A stretch of 64,000 nt of DNA from contig NZ_CP071517.1 in NCBI RefSeq assembly GCF_016613475.2, forward strand, positions 248,001-312,000, read 5' to 3'. The stretch is from Lysobacter arenosi. Its GTDB lineage: Bacteria > Pseudomonadota > Gammaproteobacteria > Xanthomonadales > Xanthomonadaceae. The position numbers and the translations under genes were made by a program. Under the pieces are notes generated by a model that ran no database searches, was not told where the DNA came from, and saw nothing but the letters and a program-made list of their open reading frames with translations. This document shows positions 44,381 through 53,506 of this stretch, in pieces. How positions within the stretch are numbered: the stretch's first letter is position 1; each line of letters opens with the position of its first letter.

Positions 44381-45223
44381 CTACATCGACACGTGCTTGA
44401 TCGTGCGCACGACCTTCCAGCCGGTGCCGCCGACCTGGGTCACTTCCAGCGTCTTGTACGAGGCCGACATGCGGTGGTGGTAGGCCGTGTACTCGACCAC
44501 GCCGGTGATCGCGTCGTCGTTGGCGGCATCGCGCTTCTGCGGGCGGAACGCGTGCACGTCGATGATGAGTGCCGGCGCGCCGGTGGCACGTTGCTGGCTG
44601 CCGACTTCGTCGTTCGCATTGCGCACGCATTGCGACGCCGGCACGACCTGGCGGCCGGGCTGCTGCATCGCGCTGACCAGCGTTGCCGGCGCGTCCTTGC
44701 CATCGACGGCAAGGCACAGCACGTCCAGCCGCGCCTTCGGCAATTCCTGCGCCAGCACCGCCGCCGCCAGCGGCTGCGGGATGGCCGCGGTGGAGCCATC
44801 GAGCGGATGCTCCTTGAGCGCTTCGTTGGCGATGTCCAGGTTGACCGCGTGCCGGATCACCAGGCCGCCGATGATCACGATGCCCGCCATCAGCACCAGC
44901 TTGATCCGCAGCATGCGCGACTGTTGCGGCGACTTGCCCTGGGTTTCGGGCTCGAAGCGGAAGCTGGGGCCGCGGAAGCTCTCGCGCGTGGACTCCAGCA
45001 GGCCGGCGTCGCGCAGGATCTCGCGGGCGCGCACCTGGTCCTCCGAGCGCACCACCCACACCGCCGGCTTCGGGCCGCCGGGTTCGCTGTAGCTGAAAGT
45101 GCCGCGGCGACCGCCCTTGTACGAACGGCCGTTGGTGATGCGCACCTCGATGTCGGCGTCGCGCATCATCTGCGCGACCTGCTCGACGTTTTCCAGGCGC
45201 TGGCTGCTGAATACCTGTCTCAT
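44381..45223 (-). CDS. DUF2007-domain protein with one membrane segment
   Basis: 280 residues. N-terminal domain (1-78) matches the DUF2007 'putative signal transducing' group: MRQVFSSQRLENVEQVAQMM, AVWVVRSEDQVRAREILRDA. A membrane segment at about 107-125 (LVLMAGIVIIGGLVIRHA) follows. The C-terminal 150 residues, presumably periplasmic, contain LDVLCLAVDGKDAPATLVSA and end in VGGTGWKVVRTIKHVSM; I do not know this part. Similar proteins in Xanthomonads are often called pathogenicity-like, without evidence here. ATG at 45223 lies seven bases after tesB. Confidence 0.78.
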   Translation of the reverse strand: MRQVFSSQRLENVEQVAQMMRDADIEVRITNGRSYKGGRRGTFSYSEPGGPKPAVWVVRSEDQVRAREILRDAGLLESTRESFRGPSFRFEPETQGKSPQQSRMLRIKLVLMAGIVIIGGLVIRHAVNLDIANEALKEHPLDGSTAAIPQPLAAAVLAQELPKARLDVLCLAVDGKDAPATLVSAMQQPGRQVVPASQCVRNANDEVGSQQRATGAPALIIDVHAFRPQKRDAANDDAITGVVEYTAYHHRMSASYKTLEVTQVGGTGWKVVRTIKHVSM

Positions 45224-45230
45224 CGCGCGG

Positions 45231-46142
45231 TCATTCCTTCGCCGGAACCTGCGCGGCCGCGGCCGCATCGCGAACGACGCGGATCAGGCCTTCCTGCGCG
45301 GTGCTGGCGACCAGGCGGCCGTCGCGGTCGAAGATCTGTCCGCGGGCGAGGCCACGGCTGCTCTGCACGCTCGGGCTGTCGATCGAATACAGCAGCCATT
45401 CGTCGGCACGGAACGGACGGTGGAACCACATCGCGTGGTCGAGCGAGGCCATCTGCACGTTCGGCTGGTAGTAGCTGATGCCGTGCGGGAAGGTCGCGGT
45501 GCCGAGCAGGTGGAAATCGGAGGCGTAGGCGAGCAGGGCGCGGTGCAGTTCCGGGGCGTCGCCGACGCGCTCGCTCAGGCGGAACCAGACCTGTTGATAC
45601 GGCGGCCGCTTGGGCGGGTTGAGCTCGTCGCGCGGGTAGACGTGGCGGAACTCGAACGGTCCCTGCCGCGACAGCCAGCGCTGGACCTTGGTCGGCAGCG
45701 TCGCCATCACGTGCTCTGGCACCGGCGGCGCCGGGTCGATGTCCTCCGGCTTGGGCACCTCGGGCATGGTCAGCTGGTGCTCGACTGCGTCCTCGTGCTG
45801 CTGGAACGAGGCGGCCATGAAGAAGATCACCTCGCCGTGCTGGATCGCGGTGATCCGGCGCACGGAGAAACTGCCGCCATCGCGGGTGCGGTCGATCTGG
45901 TAGACGATCGGCGCGGAGACGTCACCGGCGCGCAGGAAGTAGGCGTGCAGCGAGTGCGCGCCGCGCGGCTCGGACATCGTCGCCTGCGCCGCCGACAGCG
46001 CCTGGCCGACGACCTGGCCACCGAAGACGTACTTGGTGCCGATGTCGCGGCTCTGGCCGCGGAACAGGTTGTCTTCCAGTCGTTCCAGCGAGAGCAGCTC
46101 GACCAGCTCGGGAACGACTTGCTCGGAAGCGGGTGAAGTCAT
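45231..46142 (-). CDS. tesB: Acyl-CoA thioesterase II TesB
   Basis: 303 residues (E. coli 286). Double hot-dog fold hydrolysing acyl-CoA to free fatty acid and CoA. Seen: DNLFRGQSRDIGTKYVFGGQ, HSLHAYFLRAGDVSAPIVYQ, DGGSFSVRRITAIQHG in the first half and ASLDHAMWFHRPFRADEWLL with the catalytic Asp in the second, then FDRDGRLVASTAQEGLIR at the end. Full length and intact. It precedes the DUF2007 gene closely on the same strand. Confidence 0.95.
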   Translation of the reverse strand: MTSPASEQVVPELVELLSLERLEDNLFRGQSRDIGTKYVFGGQVVGQALSAAQATMSEPRGAHSLHAYFLRAGDVSAPIVYQIDRTRDGGSFSVRRITAIQHGEVIFFMAASFQQHEDAVEHQLTMPEVPKPEDIDPAPPVPEHVMATLPTKVQRWLSRQGPFEFRHVYPRDELNPPKRPPYQQVWFRLSERVGDAPELHRALLAYASDFHLLGTATFPHGISYYQPNVQMASLDHAMWFHRPFRADEWLLYSIDSPSVQSSRGLARGQIFDRDGRLVASTAQEGLIRVVRDAAAAAQVPAKE

Positions 46143-46202
46143 GCGCGGAAAACTCGTGGGACGCGGATCGGAAGTATAACCGTGCGCCCCGAGGCGGCCC
46201 GG

Positions 46203-46775
46203 CTACGGAAGCCGTTCGAGATCCACCGCCGCCATCACCTGCGCCCAGGGAAACTGCGGCCCCGGGTCGAGCTTGCGCTGCACCTGCACCGACGGATCGT
46301 CGCTGGCGGCGACCGTGGTGGTGTCCAGGTCCTCGTGGCCGGCGATATGCCGCAGCGAGGGCAGCGTGCGTTGCAGGTGCAGCAGCAGCGACACCAGCGC
46401 CTCGATCTGCTCGGGCGTGTAGCGCTCGCCCATCGCCTGGTGGTCCGCCGCCAGCCAGTCCGGGTAGCGGCCGCGGTTGACCAGCTCGATGCCGATCGCG
46501 CGCGGGTTATAGCCGCGCACGTGGTGGGCGACCCGGTCGAGGGCGACGTACTGGTGCAGGCTGCCATCGCGGTCGATGTAGTAGTGGCCGCTGTTGCCGG
46601 TCTGCGAGCCTTCGTAGAGCACTTCCTCGCCGAAGCGGCGTGCCATCGCCAGGTCCGGCAGCTCGGTGCAGTGGATCACTGCCAGGTCGATCTGGTCGAG
46701 CGTCCGCGCCTCCAGCCGGTCCTGGTAGGGGAGGGGATCGAAGGCGATGGGCGGAGCCGTAAGGTCGGGCGACAT
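46203..46775 (-). CDS. N-acetylmuramoyl-L-alanine amidase, AmpD-like (amidase_2)
   Basis: 190 residues. Zinc ligands in LAVIHCTELPDL (His) and, near the end, HIAGHEDLDTTTV (His and the Asp/Glu region); GHYYIDRDGSLHQYVALDRVAHHV and NPRAIGIELVNRG are typical of the family. No signal peptide is seen, so it should act in the cytoplasm on recycled anhydro-muropeptides, as AmpD does. The start is unclear between ATG 46775 and ATG 46793; neither has a strong ribosome site. Confidence 0.87.
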   Translation of the reverse strand: MSPDLTAPPIAFDPLPYQDRLEARTLDQIDLAVIHCTELPDLAMARRFGEEVLYEGSQTGNSGHYYIDRDGSLHQYVALDRVAHHVRGYNPRAIGIELVNRGRYPDWLAADHQAMGERYTPEQIEALVSLLLHLQRTLPSLRHIAGHEDLDTTTVAASDDPSVQVQRKLDPGPQFPWAQVMAAVDLERLP

Positions 46776-46945
46776 GGGGCCGGATGCTACCATTCGCCCC
46801 CGCCCGGCCTTGCTGGCCGCCGGCCCCGACGACCCCACTTTGAACGATACGGACGTCGAGCCCCGCGAACCGCGCGCCCCGGCGCCGGTTCGAACAGCGC
46901 AGATTGCCCCAGCCGGTCGACAACGTGACTGCACGGATCCCCGCC

Positions 46946-47446
46946 ATGAAGCTCCCTCCCGCCGACTCCGAACTCGGCAAATTGATGGCCATGCTGCCGC
47001 GCCAGGGCCGGGTCGAATGGATCGGCCTGCGTCCGAAGCGCGAGGTCGCCATGGATGCGGTCACGCAGGTGATCGCCCAGACCGGCGCAGGCCTGGTCGG
47101 CGACCGCTACAGCGGCGGCAGCGGCGAGCGCGGCATCACCCTGATCCAGGCCGAACACCTGCCGGTGATCGCGGCGCTGTCCGGCCATGACGCCGTGGCG
47201 CCGGCAACGCTGCGCCGCAACCTCGTCGTCTCCGGGCTGCCGCTGGTCGCGCTCAAGGGACGCCGCTTCCGCATCGGCGAGGTCGTGCTCGAAGGCACCG
47301 ACGACTGCGATCCGTGCTCGCGCATGGAGGCCGCGCTCGGCGCTGGCGGCTACAACGCGATGCGCGGCCATGGCGGACTGTGCGCGCGCATTCTCGACGG
47401 CGGCACCATCCACCTCGGCGACGCCGTCGTCGCACTCCAGGATTGA
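46946..47446 (+). CDS. MOSC domain protein
   Basis: 166 residues. MOSC domains bind sulfur or molybdenum-sulfur through a conserved Cys, seen here in EGTDDCDPCSRMEAAL. GDRYSGGSGERGITLIQAEH and RRNLVVSGLPLVALKGRRF are the other core segments. Only the single domain is present, as in E. coli YiiM, which is linked to detoxifying N-hydroxylated bases. This fits better than molybdenum cofactor sulfuration. ATG at 46946 was chosen over an upstream TTG. It is divergent from the amidase gene, and an esterase gene follows by 11 bases. Confidence 0.88.
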   Translation: MKLPPADSELGKLMAMLPRQGRVEWIGLRPKREVAMDAVTQVIAQTGAGLVGDRYSGGSGERGITLIQAEHLPVIAALSGHDAVAPATLRRNLVVSGLPLVALKGRRFRIGEVVLEGTDDCDPCSRMEAALGAGGYNAMRGHGGLCARILDGGTIHLGDAVVALQD

Positions 47447-47457
47447 CCAGAGACGAC

Positions 47458-47991
47458 ATGAGCAGCACGCGCGGACATTGCATCCTTTCCCACGGTTTCG
47501 AGAGCGGACCCGACGCCACCAAGGTGACCGCGCTGGCGGACGTCGCCGATCGCCTGGGCTGGAGCCATGAACGCCCCGACTTCACCGACCTGGATGCGCG
47601 TCGCGACATCAGCGAGCTGGGCGACGTGCACAGCCGGCTGCAGCGCCTGCTCGGGCTGGCGCGCGCTGCCGCCGCGCGCGGCCCTGTGGTGCTGGCCGGC
47701 TCGAGCCTGGGCGCCTACATCTCCGGACTGGTGTCGCTGCAGGTGCCGACCGCCGGCCTGTTCCTGATGGCACCGCCCATCAAGATGGGCCCGGCGCCGC
47801 GCCTTGAAGCCGCCGCCGTGCCGACCTCGATCATCCATGGCTGGCACGATGACCTGATCCCGGCCAGCGCCGTCGTCGAATGGGCGCGCGAGCGCGGTTC
47901 GCGCCTGCTGCTGGTCAACGACGGCCATCGCCTGACCGACCACGTCGAGGCCAGCGCCGATGCCTTCGCTTCCCTGCTGTCGGTGCTGTAA
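47458..47991 (+). CDS. YqiA-like alpha/beta hydrolase (esterase)
   Basis: 177 residues, a compact hydrolase fold. Oxyanion segment ILSHGFESGPDATK, nucleophile Ser in VVLAGSSLGAYISGL, acid in IIHGWHDDLIPASA and catalytic His in LLVNDGHRLTDHV. Soluble, with no signal. Follows the MOSC gene and stops three bases before rlmKL, so MOSC, esterase, rlmKL and the next methyltransferase form a likely operon. The substrate is unknown. Confidence 0.85.
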   Translation: MSSTRGHCILSHGFESGPDATKVTALADVADRLGWSHERPDFTDLDARRDISELGDVHSRLQRLLGLARAAAARGPVVLAGSSLGAYISGLVSLQVPTAGLFLMAPPIKMGPAPRLEAAAVPTSIIHGWHDDLIPASAVVEWARERGSRLLLVNDGHRLTDHVEASADAFASLLSVL

Positions 47992-47994
47992 GCC

Positions 47995-50157
47995 ATGAAA
48001 TTCTTCGCAAGCTGCGGCAAGGGCCTGGAATACCTGCTCGCCGACGAACTCGTCGCACTCGGCTGCACGCGCGCAACCGCGGCCATGGCCGGTGCCAATG
48101 TCGAAGGCAGCGCGCTCGATGCACAGCGTGCGGTGCTGTGGTCGCGCCTGGCCAGCCGCGTGCTGTGGCCGATCGCCGAATTCGATTGCCCCGACGAGCA
48201 CGCGCTGTACGCCGGCGCCGCCGCCATCGACTGGCCGCAGCACCTGGCCCAGGGCGATACGGTCGCGGTCGACGCACATGTGTCCGGCGATGCGATCACG
48301 CATGCGCGCTACGCCGCGCAGCGCGTCAAGGACGCCGTGGTCGACGTGATGCGCGCCCGCACCGGTTCGCGCCCCGACGTCGACGTCGAAGCCCCCGACC
48401 TGCGTTTGAACCTGGTCGTGCGCAAGGGCCGCGCGATCGTCTCGATCGACCTCGGCGGCGGCCCGATGCATCGCCGCGGCTGGCGCAGCAAGCAGGGCGA
48501 AGCACCGCTGAAGGAAAACCTCGCCGCCGCGGTGCTGATGCGCGGGCAGTGGCCGAAGGTGTACGCGGCCGGCGGCGCGCTGCTCGACCCGATGTGCGGC
48601 AGCGGCACGCTGCTGATCGAAGGCGCGCTGATGGCGGCCGACGTCGCGCCCGGCCTGCAACGGCATGGCAACGGCGTGCCTACCCGCTGGCTCGGCTTCG
48701 ATGCGTCGTCGTGGCAGCAGCTGGTGGACGCGGCACGTGCGCGTGAGGCCACCGGCATGAATGCCCTGCGCCCGGCGTTCTTCGGCAGCGACCTGGATCC
48801 GCATGCGATCCGCGCCGCGCAGGACAACGCGGTGCTGGCGGGCCTGGCAGGCGTGATCGACTGGCGTGTCGGCGATATCCGTTCGCTCGAAGCACCCGGC
48901 ACTGCCGAGAGTGAGAGCGCTCCAGGCCTCGTCGTCTGCAACCCACCCTACGATGCCCGCCTGGCTGCCGACGCCGCCCTGTACCGCGGCCTTGGCGATT
49001 CGCTCAAGCGCACCGTGCCGGAGTGGCGTGCCAGCCTCCTGTGCGGCGACGCCGAACTGGCGCGCGCCACCGGCCTGCGCGCCGGCAAGAAATACCAGCT
49101 GTTCAACGGCGCGATCGAATGCACGCTGATCGTCTGCGATCCGGTGGCACCGCCGCAGCGCGAACGCGCGGCCGACGAGCCGGCGCCGACGTTGTCGGAA
49201 GGCGCGCAGATGGTCGCCAACCGCCTGCGCAAGAACATCCGCAAGCTCAAGTCCTGGCGCGAGCGCGAGCACATCAGCTGCTACCGCGCCTACGACGCCG
49301 ACCTGCCGGAGTATTCGGCGGCGATCGACGTCTACGTCACCGACGAGGCCACGCCGCGCACGTTCCTGCACGTACAGGAATACGCGGCACCGGCAGACAT
49401 CCCCGAGGCCGTGCAGCGCAAGCGACTCAACGAATTGCTGGCGGCGGCGCGCGACGTGTTCGCCGTGCCGCGCGAGAACGTCGCCCTGAAGACCCGCGCC
49501 CGCGGCAAGGGCGGCAGCAAGTACGGGCAGTTCGATTCGCGTGGCGAGCTGGTGACGGTGCGTGAGGGCGATGCACGCCTGCGCGTGAACCTGTTCGACT
49601 ACCTCGACACCGGCCTGTTCCTCGATCACCGGCCGATGCGCCTGCGCATCGGCGCCGAAGCCGAGGACACGCGCTTCCTCAACCTGTTCGGCTACACCGG
49701 CGCGGCCACCGTGCATGCGGCGGTCGGCCGCGCGCGCAGCACCACGACCGTCGACCTGTCGGCGACCTACCTGGAGTGGTGCGCCGACAACCTGCGCGAG
49801 AACAACGTCGGCGGCACGCGTCACCGCCTGGTCCAAGCCGATGCGCTGACCTGGCTGGAAGCGGACACGCAGCAGTACGACCTGATCTTCTGCGACCCGC
49901 CGACCTTCTCCAACTCCAAGCGCGCGGAAGACTTCGACGTCCAGGCCGAGCACGTGCGCCTGCTGCGCGCGGCAGTGGAGCGCCTGGCCGATGGCGGCGT
50001 GCTGTACTTCTCCAACAACTTCCGCCGTTTCCGCCTGGACCAGGCGGCGATCGACCAGTTCGCCGAATGCGTCGACATCAGCGCGCAGACGATCCCGCCG
50101 GACTTCGAGCGAGACGCCCGCATCCACCGCTGCTGGCGCCTGCGGCGGCTCGCCTGA
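47995..50157 (+). CDS. rlmL: 23S rRNA guanine methyltransferase RlmKL (fused RlmL and RlmK)
   Basis: 720 residues (E. coli 702). The N-terminal half has a THUMP RNA-binding domain (about 45-155) and the RlmL methyltransferase with [16 protein letters not shown] and [13 protein letters not shown] (NPPY motif), making m2G2445. The C-terminal half (about 430-720) is the RlmK enzyme with [16 protein letters not shown] and [16 protein letters not shown], making m7G2069. Both catalytic sites are intact. It sits third in the MOSC operon. Confidence 0.95.
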   Translation: MKFFASCGKGLEYLLADELVALGCTRATAAMAGANVEGSALDAQRAVLWSRLASRVLWPIAEFDCPDEHALYAGAAAIDWPQHLAQGDTVAVDAHVSGDAITHARYAAQRVKDAVVDVMRARTGSRPDVDVEAPDLRLNLVVRKGRAIVSIDLGGGPMHRRGWRSKQGEAPLKENLAAAVLMRGQWPKVYAAGGALLDPMCGSGTLLIEGALMAADVAPGLQRHGNGVPTRWLGFDASSWQQLVDAARAREATGMNALRPAFFGSDLDPHAIRAAQDNAVLAGLAGVIDWRVGDIRSLEAPGTAESESAPGLVVCNPPYDARLAADAALYRGLGDSLKRTVPEWRASLLCGDAELARATGLRAGKKYQLFNGAIECTLIVCDPVAPPQRERAADEPAPTLSEGAQMVANRLRKNIRKLKSWREREHISCYRAYDADLPEYSAAIDVYVTDEATPRTFLHVQEYAAPADIPEAVQRKRLNELLAAARDVFAVPRENVALKTRARGKGGSKYGQFDSRGELVTVREGDARLRVNLFDYLDTGLFLDHRPMRLRIGAEAEDTRFLNLFGYTGAATVHAAVGRARSTTTVDLSATYLEWCADNLRENNVGGTRHRLVQADALTWLEADTQQYDLIFCDPPTFSNSKRAEDFDVQAEHVRLLRAAVERLADGGVLYFSNNFRRFRLDQAAIDQFAECVDISAQTIPPDFERDARIHRCWRLRRLA

Positions 50158-50166
50158 GGTAAGCCC

Positions 50167-50760
50167 ATGCGCCGGCTGACGCTCCCGAAAGGTTCGTGGA
50201 CGTTCTTCCGGCAGTGGCTGCGCAATCCCGCGCGCATGGCGGCGGTGGCGCCATCCGGCCGCGACCTGGCCGCGGCGATGGTCACCGCTTTGCCCGAGGG
50301 CGCGCGCCGGGTGATCGAACTGGGCGGGGGCACCGGGGCCATCACCCGCGCGCTGCTTGCGCGCGGGATCCTCGGTCGCGAGCTGATGGTGCTGGAACTC
50401 AACGAGGAATTGCACGCGCACCTGCGCACGCGATTCCCGCAGGTGCGCATCGTGCTCGGCGACGCCCGTGACCTCGTCCAGCTCGCCACAGGCGACGGTT
50501 ACCTGGCCGACGGACCGGCCGACGCGATCGTGTCGGGCCTGGGTTTCCTGAGCATGCCGCGCGACACCCAGCTCGGGATCCTGCAGGCCTCGTTCGAGTG
50601 CCTGCGCGAGGGTGGCCGCTTCCTCCAGTTCACTTACGGTCCGCAGTCGCCGGTCGCCGCGGAGGTGGTCGAGGAACTCGGCCTTGAGGTCGAGCGCGGG
50701 GAGTTCGTCCTGCTCAACGTGCCGCCGGCGACGGTCTACGTGATCAGCCGGCGCGCCTGA
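50167..50760 (+). CDS. PmtA-like SAM-dependent methyltransferase
   Basis: 197 residues. An amphipathic N-terminus (FFRQWLRNPARMAAVAPSGR) leads into motif I RRVIELGGGTGAITRALL and motif II ELMVLELNEELHAHLRTRF. AIVSGLGFLSMPRDTQ replaces the usual NxPY, which together with the N-terminus points to the phosphatidylethanolamine N-methyltransferase (PmtA) type rather than an rRNA enzyme. If so, it could make methylated phospholipids at the membrane. Nine bases after rlmKL, last in that operon. Confidence 0.82.
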   Translation: MRRLTLPKGSWTFFRQWLRNPARMAAVAPSGRDLAAAMVTALPEGARRVIELGGGTGAITRALLARGILGRELMVLELNEELHAHLRTRFPQVRIVLGDARDLVQLATGDGYLADGPADAIVSGLGFLSMPRDTQLGILQASFECLREGGRFLQFTYGPQSPVAAEVVEELGLEVERGEFVLLNVPPATVYVISRRA

Positions 50761-50871
50761 GCCCGGGCTGCCGTCCGCGCGCTGTAATGGATCGTTCCAT
50801 CGGCGATGCTGGCGGCCCTGCGGCGCGCACCCGACATTGACGGGCAGTCAACCAGTAATCCGGAGTACGCC

Positions 50872-51735
50872 ATGAGCCACCCCGACATCAGCCAGGACTT
50901 TGCCCGCATCGGTCGCGTCATCCGCGGCATGCCGGCCTCCGACGGCGCCGGCGTACGCCTGACCCGCGTCATCGGTACCCCGCAGCTGGACATGCTCGAT
51001 CCGTTCCTGATGCTCGACGAGTTCGGCACCGACAAGCCCGAGGACTACCTGGCCGGTTTCCCCGATCATCCGCATCGCGGTTTCGAGACGGTCACCTACA
51101 TGCTCGACGGGCGCATGCGCCACAAGGACAACCACGGCAACGAGGGCGTGCTGGTGCCCGGCAGCGTGCAATGGATGACCGCCGGTCGTGGCCTGGTGCA
51201 TTCGGAAATGCCCGAGCAGCACGAAGGCCGCATGCGCGGTTTCCAGCTGTGGGTGAACCTGCCGGCGAGCGAGAAGATGGCGGAGCCGCAGTACCAGGAA
51301 TTTGCTCCCGATCGCATCCCGCAATTGCAGCCGGCACCGGGCGTGACCGTGAAGCTGATCGCCGGTCGCATCGGCGACGTCGCCGGTCCCATCCAGCAGC
51401 CGGCAACCGATCCGGTTTACCTCGACATCGAGCTGGCTGCGGGAACGTCGTGGCAGTACGAGTTGCCCGATGGCCACAACGCATTCGCCTACGCATTCGA
51501 AGGCGAGGGCACGATCGGCGATGGCGACGATGCGCGGCCGTTGTCGACGCAGCAGTTGGCGGTGCTCAACGGCGGTCGCGTGTTCAAGCTCAGGGCAGGC
51601 CTCAAGGGCGTGCGCGTGATCCTGGTCGCCGGTCGTCCGCTGCGTGAGCCGGTGGCGCGCTACGGTCCGTTCGTGATGAACACGAAGGAGCAGATCATGC
51701 AGGCCTTCGTCGATTTCCAGGAAGGCCGGTTCTAA
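50872..51735 (+). CDS. Pirin family protein (first of two)
   Basis: 287 residues, a double cupin. The first cupin holds the metal site in GFPDHPHRGFETVTYML (two His), then VQWMTAGRGLVHSEMP with a third His and Glu. The second cupin (about 180-287) lacks a metal site. Some bacterial pirins show quercetinase activity or bind pyruvate dehydrogenase; which applies here is unknown. ATG at 50872 is supported by CCGGAG nine bases upstream. A terminator follows. Confidence 0.92.
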   Translation: MSHPDISQDFARIGRVIRGMPASDGAGVRLTRVIGTPQLDMLDPFLMLDEFGTDKPEDYLAGFPDHPHRGFETVTYMLDGRMRHKDNHGNEGVLVPGSVQWMTAGRGLVHSEMPEQHEGRMRGFQLWVNLPASEKMAEPQYQEFAPDRIPQLQPAPGVTVKLIAGRIGDVAGPIQQPATDPVYLDIELAAGTSWQYELPDGHNAFAYAFEGEGTIGDGDDARPLSTQQLAVLNGGRVFKLRAGLKGVRVILVAGRPLREPVARYGPFVMNTKEQIMQAFVDFQEGRF

Positions 51736-51746
51736 AGGCGCAGGAA

Positions 51747-51773
51747 CAAACGGGCCGCATCGCGGCCCGTTTG
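51747..51773. terminator. Hairpin terminator between pirin and aquaporin genes
   Basis: A 12-bp perfect stem CAAACGGGCCGC / GCGGCCCGTTTG with loop ATC, 12 bases after the pirin stop. There is no long T tract, but it can serve both convergent genes. Confidence 0.8.
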
Positions 51774-51791
51774 CATTTCCTGAAACCATCC

Positions 51792-52511
51792 TCAGCGCTG
51801 GGCGTCATCCCCCAGCCAGCGATAGATCACGCCGCCGAGCAGTCCGCCCGCGATCGGAGCGACCCAGAACAGCCACAGCTGCGAAATCGCGGCTGCGCCG
51901 GCGAACACCGCGACACCGGTCGAACGCGCCGGATTCACCGACGTGTTGGTGACCGGGATGCTGATCAGATGGATCAGGGTCAGTGCCAGGCCGATCGCCA
52001 GTGGTCCGAAGCCCGCCGGTGCGCGCGGGTGCGTCGCGCCGAGGATCACCACCAGGAACATCGCCGTCATCACGATCTCGCACAGGAACGCCGCGGCAAT
52101 CGAATAGCCGCCCGGCGAATGCGAACCGTAGCCGTTGCTGGCGAACGCACCGGCCGCATTGGGATCGACCGCGAACGTGGCCGTGCCGCTGGCGATGTGC
52201 CACAGGATGAAACCGGCGAACAGGCCGCCGAGCACCTGCGCAATGATGTAGGGAAGAAGATCACGCGCCGGGAAGCGACCGCCGGCCCACAGGCCGAAGC
52301 TCACCGCCGGATTGAAGTGACCGCCGGAGATGTGGCCGAGCGCGTAGGCGCCGGTCAGCACCGTCAGGCCGAAAGCGAGCGACACGCCGACGAAGCCGAT
52401 GCCGAGCGGGTTGCCATCGCCGCCGAAATTGGCCGCCAGCACTGCGCTGCCGCAACCGCCCAGTACCAGCCAGAACGTGCCGATGAACTCTGCCCCTAGA
52501 CGCTTGATCAT
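51792..52511 (-). CDS. aqpZ: Aquaporin Z
   Basis: 239 residues (E. coli 231). Water channel with six membrane segments and the two half-helices [11 protein letters not shown] and [11 protein letters not shown] (both NPA motifs intact). His in [18 protein letters not shown] fits the water-selective AqpZ filter (Phe/His/Thr/Arg). ATG at 52511 has GGAGG five bases before it, which decides the start. Confidence 0.95.
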   Translation of the reverse strand: MIKRLGAEFIGTFWLVLGGCGSAVLAANFGGDGNPLGIGFVGVSLAFGLTVLTGAYALGHISGGHFNPAVSFGLWAGGRFPARDLLPYIIAQVLGGLFAGFILWHIASGTATFAVDPNAAGAFASNGYGSHSPGGYSIAAAFLCEIVMTAMFLVVILGATHPRAPAGFGPLAIGLALTLIHLISIPVTNTSVNPARSTGVAVFAGAAAISQLWLFWVAPIAGGLLGGVIYRWLGDDAQR

Positions 52512-52819
52512 GCTGCCTCCAGTTCCTTCCTTGCGAAGTGACGGAAGCCCGGGTCGTACTGCCAACGTTCCGCCCGGGCGGTGCTGATGCAGTGGATGCA
52601 CCCAGCCGCAGGGCGGGGCCGGCCCATCTTAGGAGGCGGCTGTAGAGCCGGAGTGATGTTGACCCGATGTGCGCGTGCAGCCAGGTCGGCGGCAGATGAT
52701 CGCAATGCATGTGCCGGCAGGCACGTCAGCTCGCCAGCAGGCGGGCTTGCCTGTTGGTACTTGCAGCGGTGCGCGCACGCGCCCGCGAGCCGCGGCCAGG
52801 CCGCGGCATCCACGGTTGC
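52512..52819. other. 308-bp gap with no gene seen
   Basis: No plausible coding frame, RNA gene or repeat of the REP type. It must contain the aqpZ promoter on its left side. Its right side holds a GC palindrome, GCCGCGGCC-A-GGCCGCGGC at 52789-52807, 12 bases after the stop of the exported-protein gene, which may act as that gene's transcription end. Confidence 0.5.
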
Positions 52820-53275
52820 TTACTTGCTGCTCAGTCGCGTTGCCGGGAACCGGATCGACTGCGCCAGCATGATCGAGTTGCCAAGCTGTCCATCGCTGGC
52901 CTGCAGCCAGATGTGCGCGGTGCGACCGTCCGGCAGCTCGATCAGCGTTTCACGTACCTGCATGTCGGGCTTGATCGCGACCTCGCCCTTGTACCAGTAC
53001 ATGCTCTGCCCATCGATCATTCCGGCTTCGGCACGATTGCCGCGCTTGGGCGCGAACGGTGACTTCGCCGAGATGTACAGGCCGAATGCCTCCGAGCCGT
53101 CCTCACGTAGTGCGCGACAGAAGTCGGCTCCACCGCTGCCCTTGTACTCCCAGACCAGCCCCGAGCTTGCGGGCAGTTGCGGACACGTCCCCTGGTCCTG
53201 TGCCTGTGCGTTCGCCGCGAACATGAGCCCGGCGAGCACGGGCAAGGCCGACATACGCCATGCCGTCGTTTTCAC
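52820..53275 (-). CDS. Exported protein of unknown function
   Basis: 151 residues. Signal peptide MKTTAWRMSALPVLAGLMFA with a cut after AQA. The mature protein has two Cys (CPQLPAS and FCRALRED) that could form a disulfide, and a beta-rich body ending LGNSIMLAQSIRFPATRLSS. I cannot place it in a family. It is a single-gene unit; a 7-bp inverted repeat (53362-53383) lies about 90 bases upstream of its start. Confidence 0.78.
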   Translation of the reverse strand: MKTTAWRMSALPVLAGLMFAANAQAQDQGTCPQLPASSGLVWEYKGSGGADFCRALREDGSEAFGLYISAKSPFAPKRGNRAEAGMIDGQSMYWYKGEVAIKPDMQVRETLIELPDGRTAHIWLQASDGQLGNSIMLAQSIRFPATRLSSK

Positions 53276-53361
53276 GACTAACCCCCTGTGGTCAATTGCC
53301 TAACAGCCCCAAACCCCTGAACACCAGACCGGTTTGACCAAAACGTGATCAAGTTGCCCGA

Positions 53362-53383
53362 TCTGGACCGAACATAGTCCAGA
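53362..53383. promoter_or_regulatory. Perfect inverted repeat, possible operator
   Basis: TCTGGAC-CGAACATA-GTCCAGA, 7-bp arms and an 8-base spacer, in the 231-bp gap between two minus-strand genes. It lies after the end of the pirin gene's downstream neighbour region and upstream of the exported-protein gene (start 53275). It may bind a dimeric regulator; no known box matches in my memory. Confidence 0.4.
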
Positions 53384-53506
53384 AAACGGCACTTGACAAA
53401 TAACGTTGCTTAATAGGCGGGTGACCTGGCTTATGGATCCGGCCGGACCGGGGGGCGGTCCGGCCCGGAGGGGGCCGAAAGCAGCGGCGAGGGCTCCCAG
53501 GCGGCC

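Noticed and set aside
47350..50421. A 1023-codon open frame on the minus strand across the esterase and rlmKL genes
   Set aside because: Antisense shadow of rlmKL and its neighbours; no domain, signal or repeat can be seen, and the composition is Gln/Arg/Ala/His-rich noise.
50167..50760. rRNA adenine dimethyltransferase (KsgA-like) for the 197-residue methyltransferase
   Set aside because: The NxPY/F motif of KsgA is missing (SGLGFL instead), and the amphipathic N-terminus fits the phospholipid methyltransferase type better.
53393..53416. TTGACA followed by an AT-rich stretch, promoter-like on the plus strand
   Set aside because: The spacing to any TAATAT-like box is only about 12 bases and no plus-strand gene follows.
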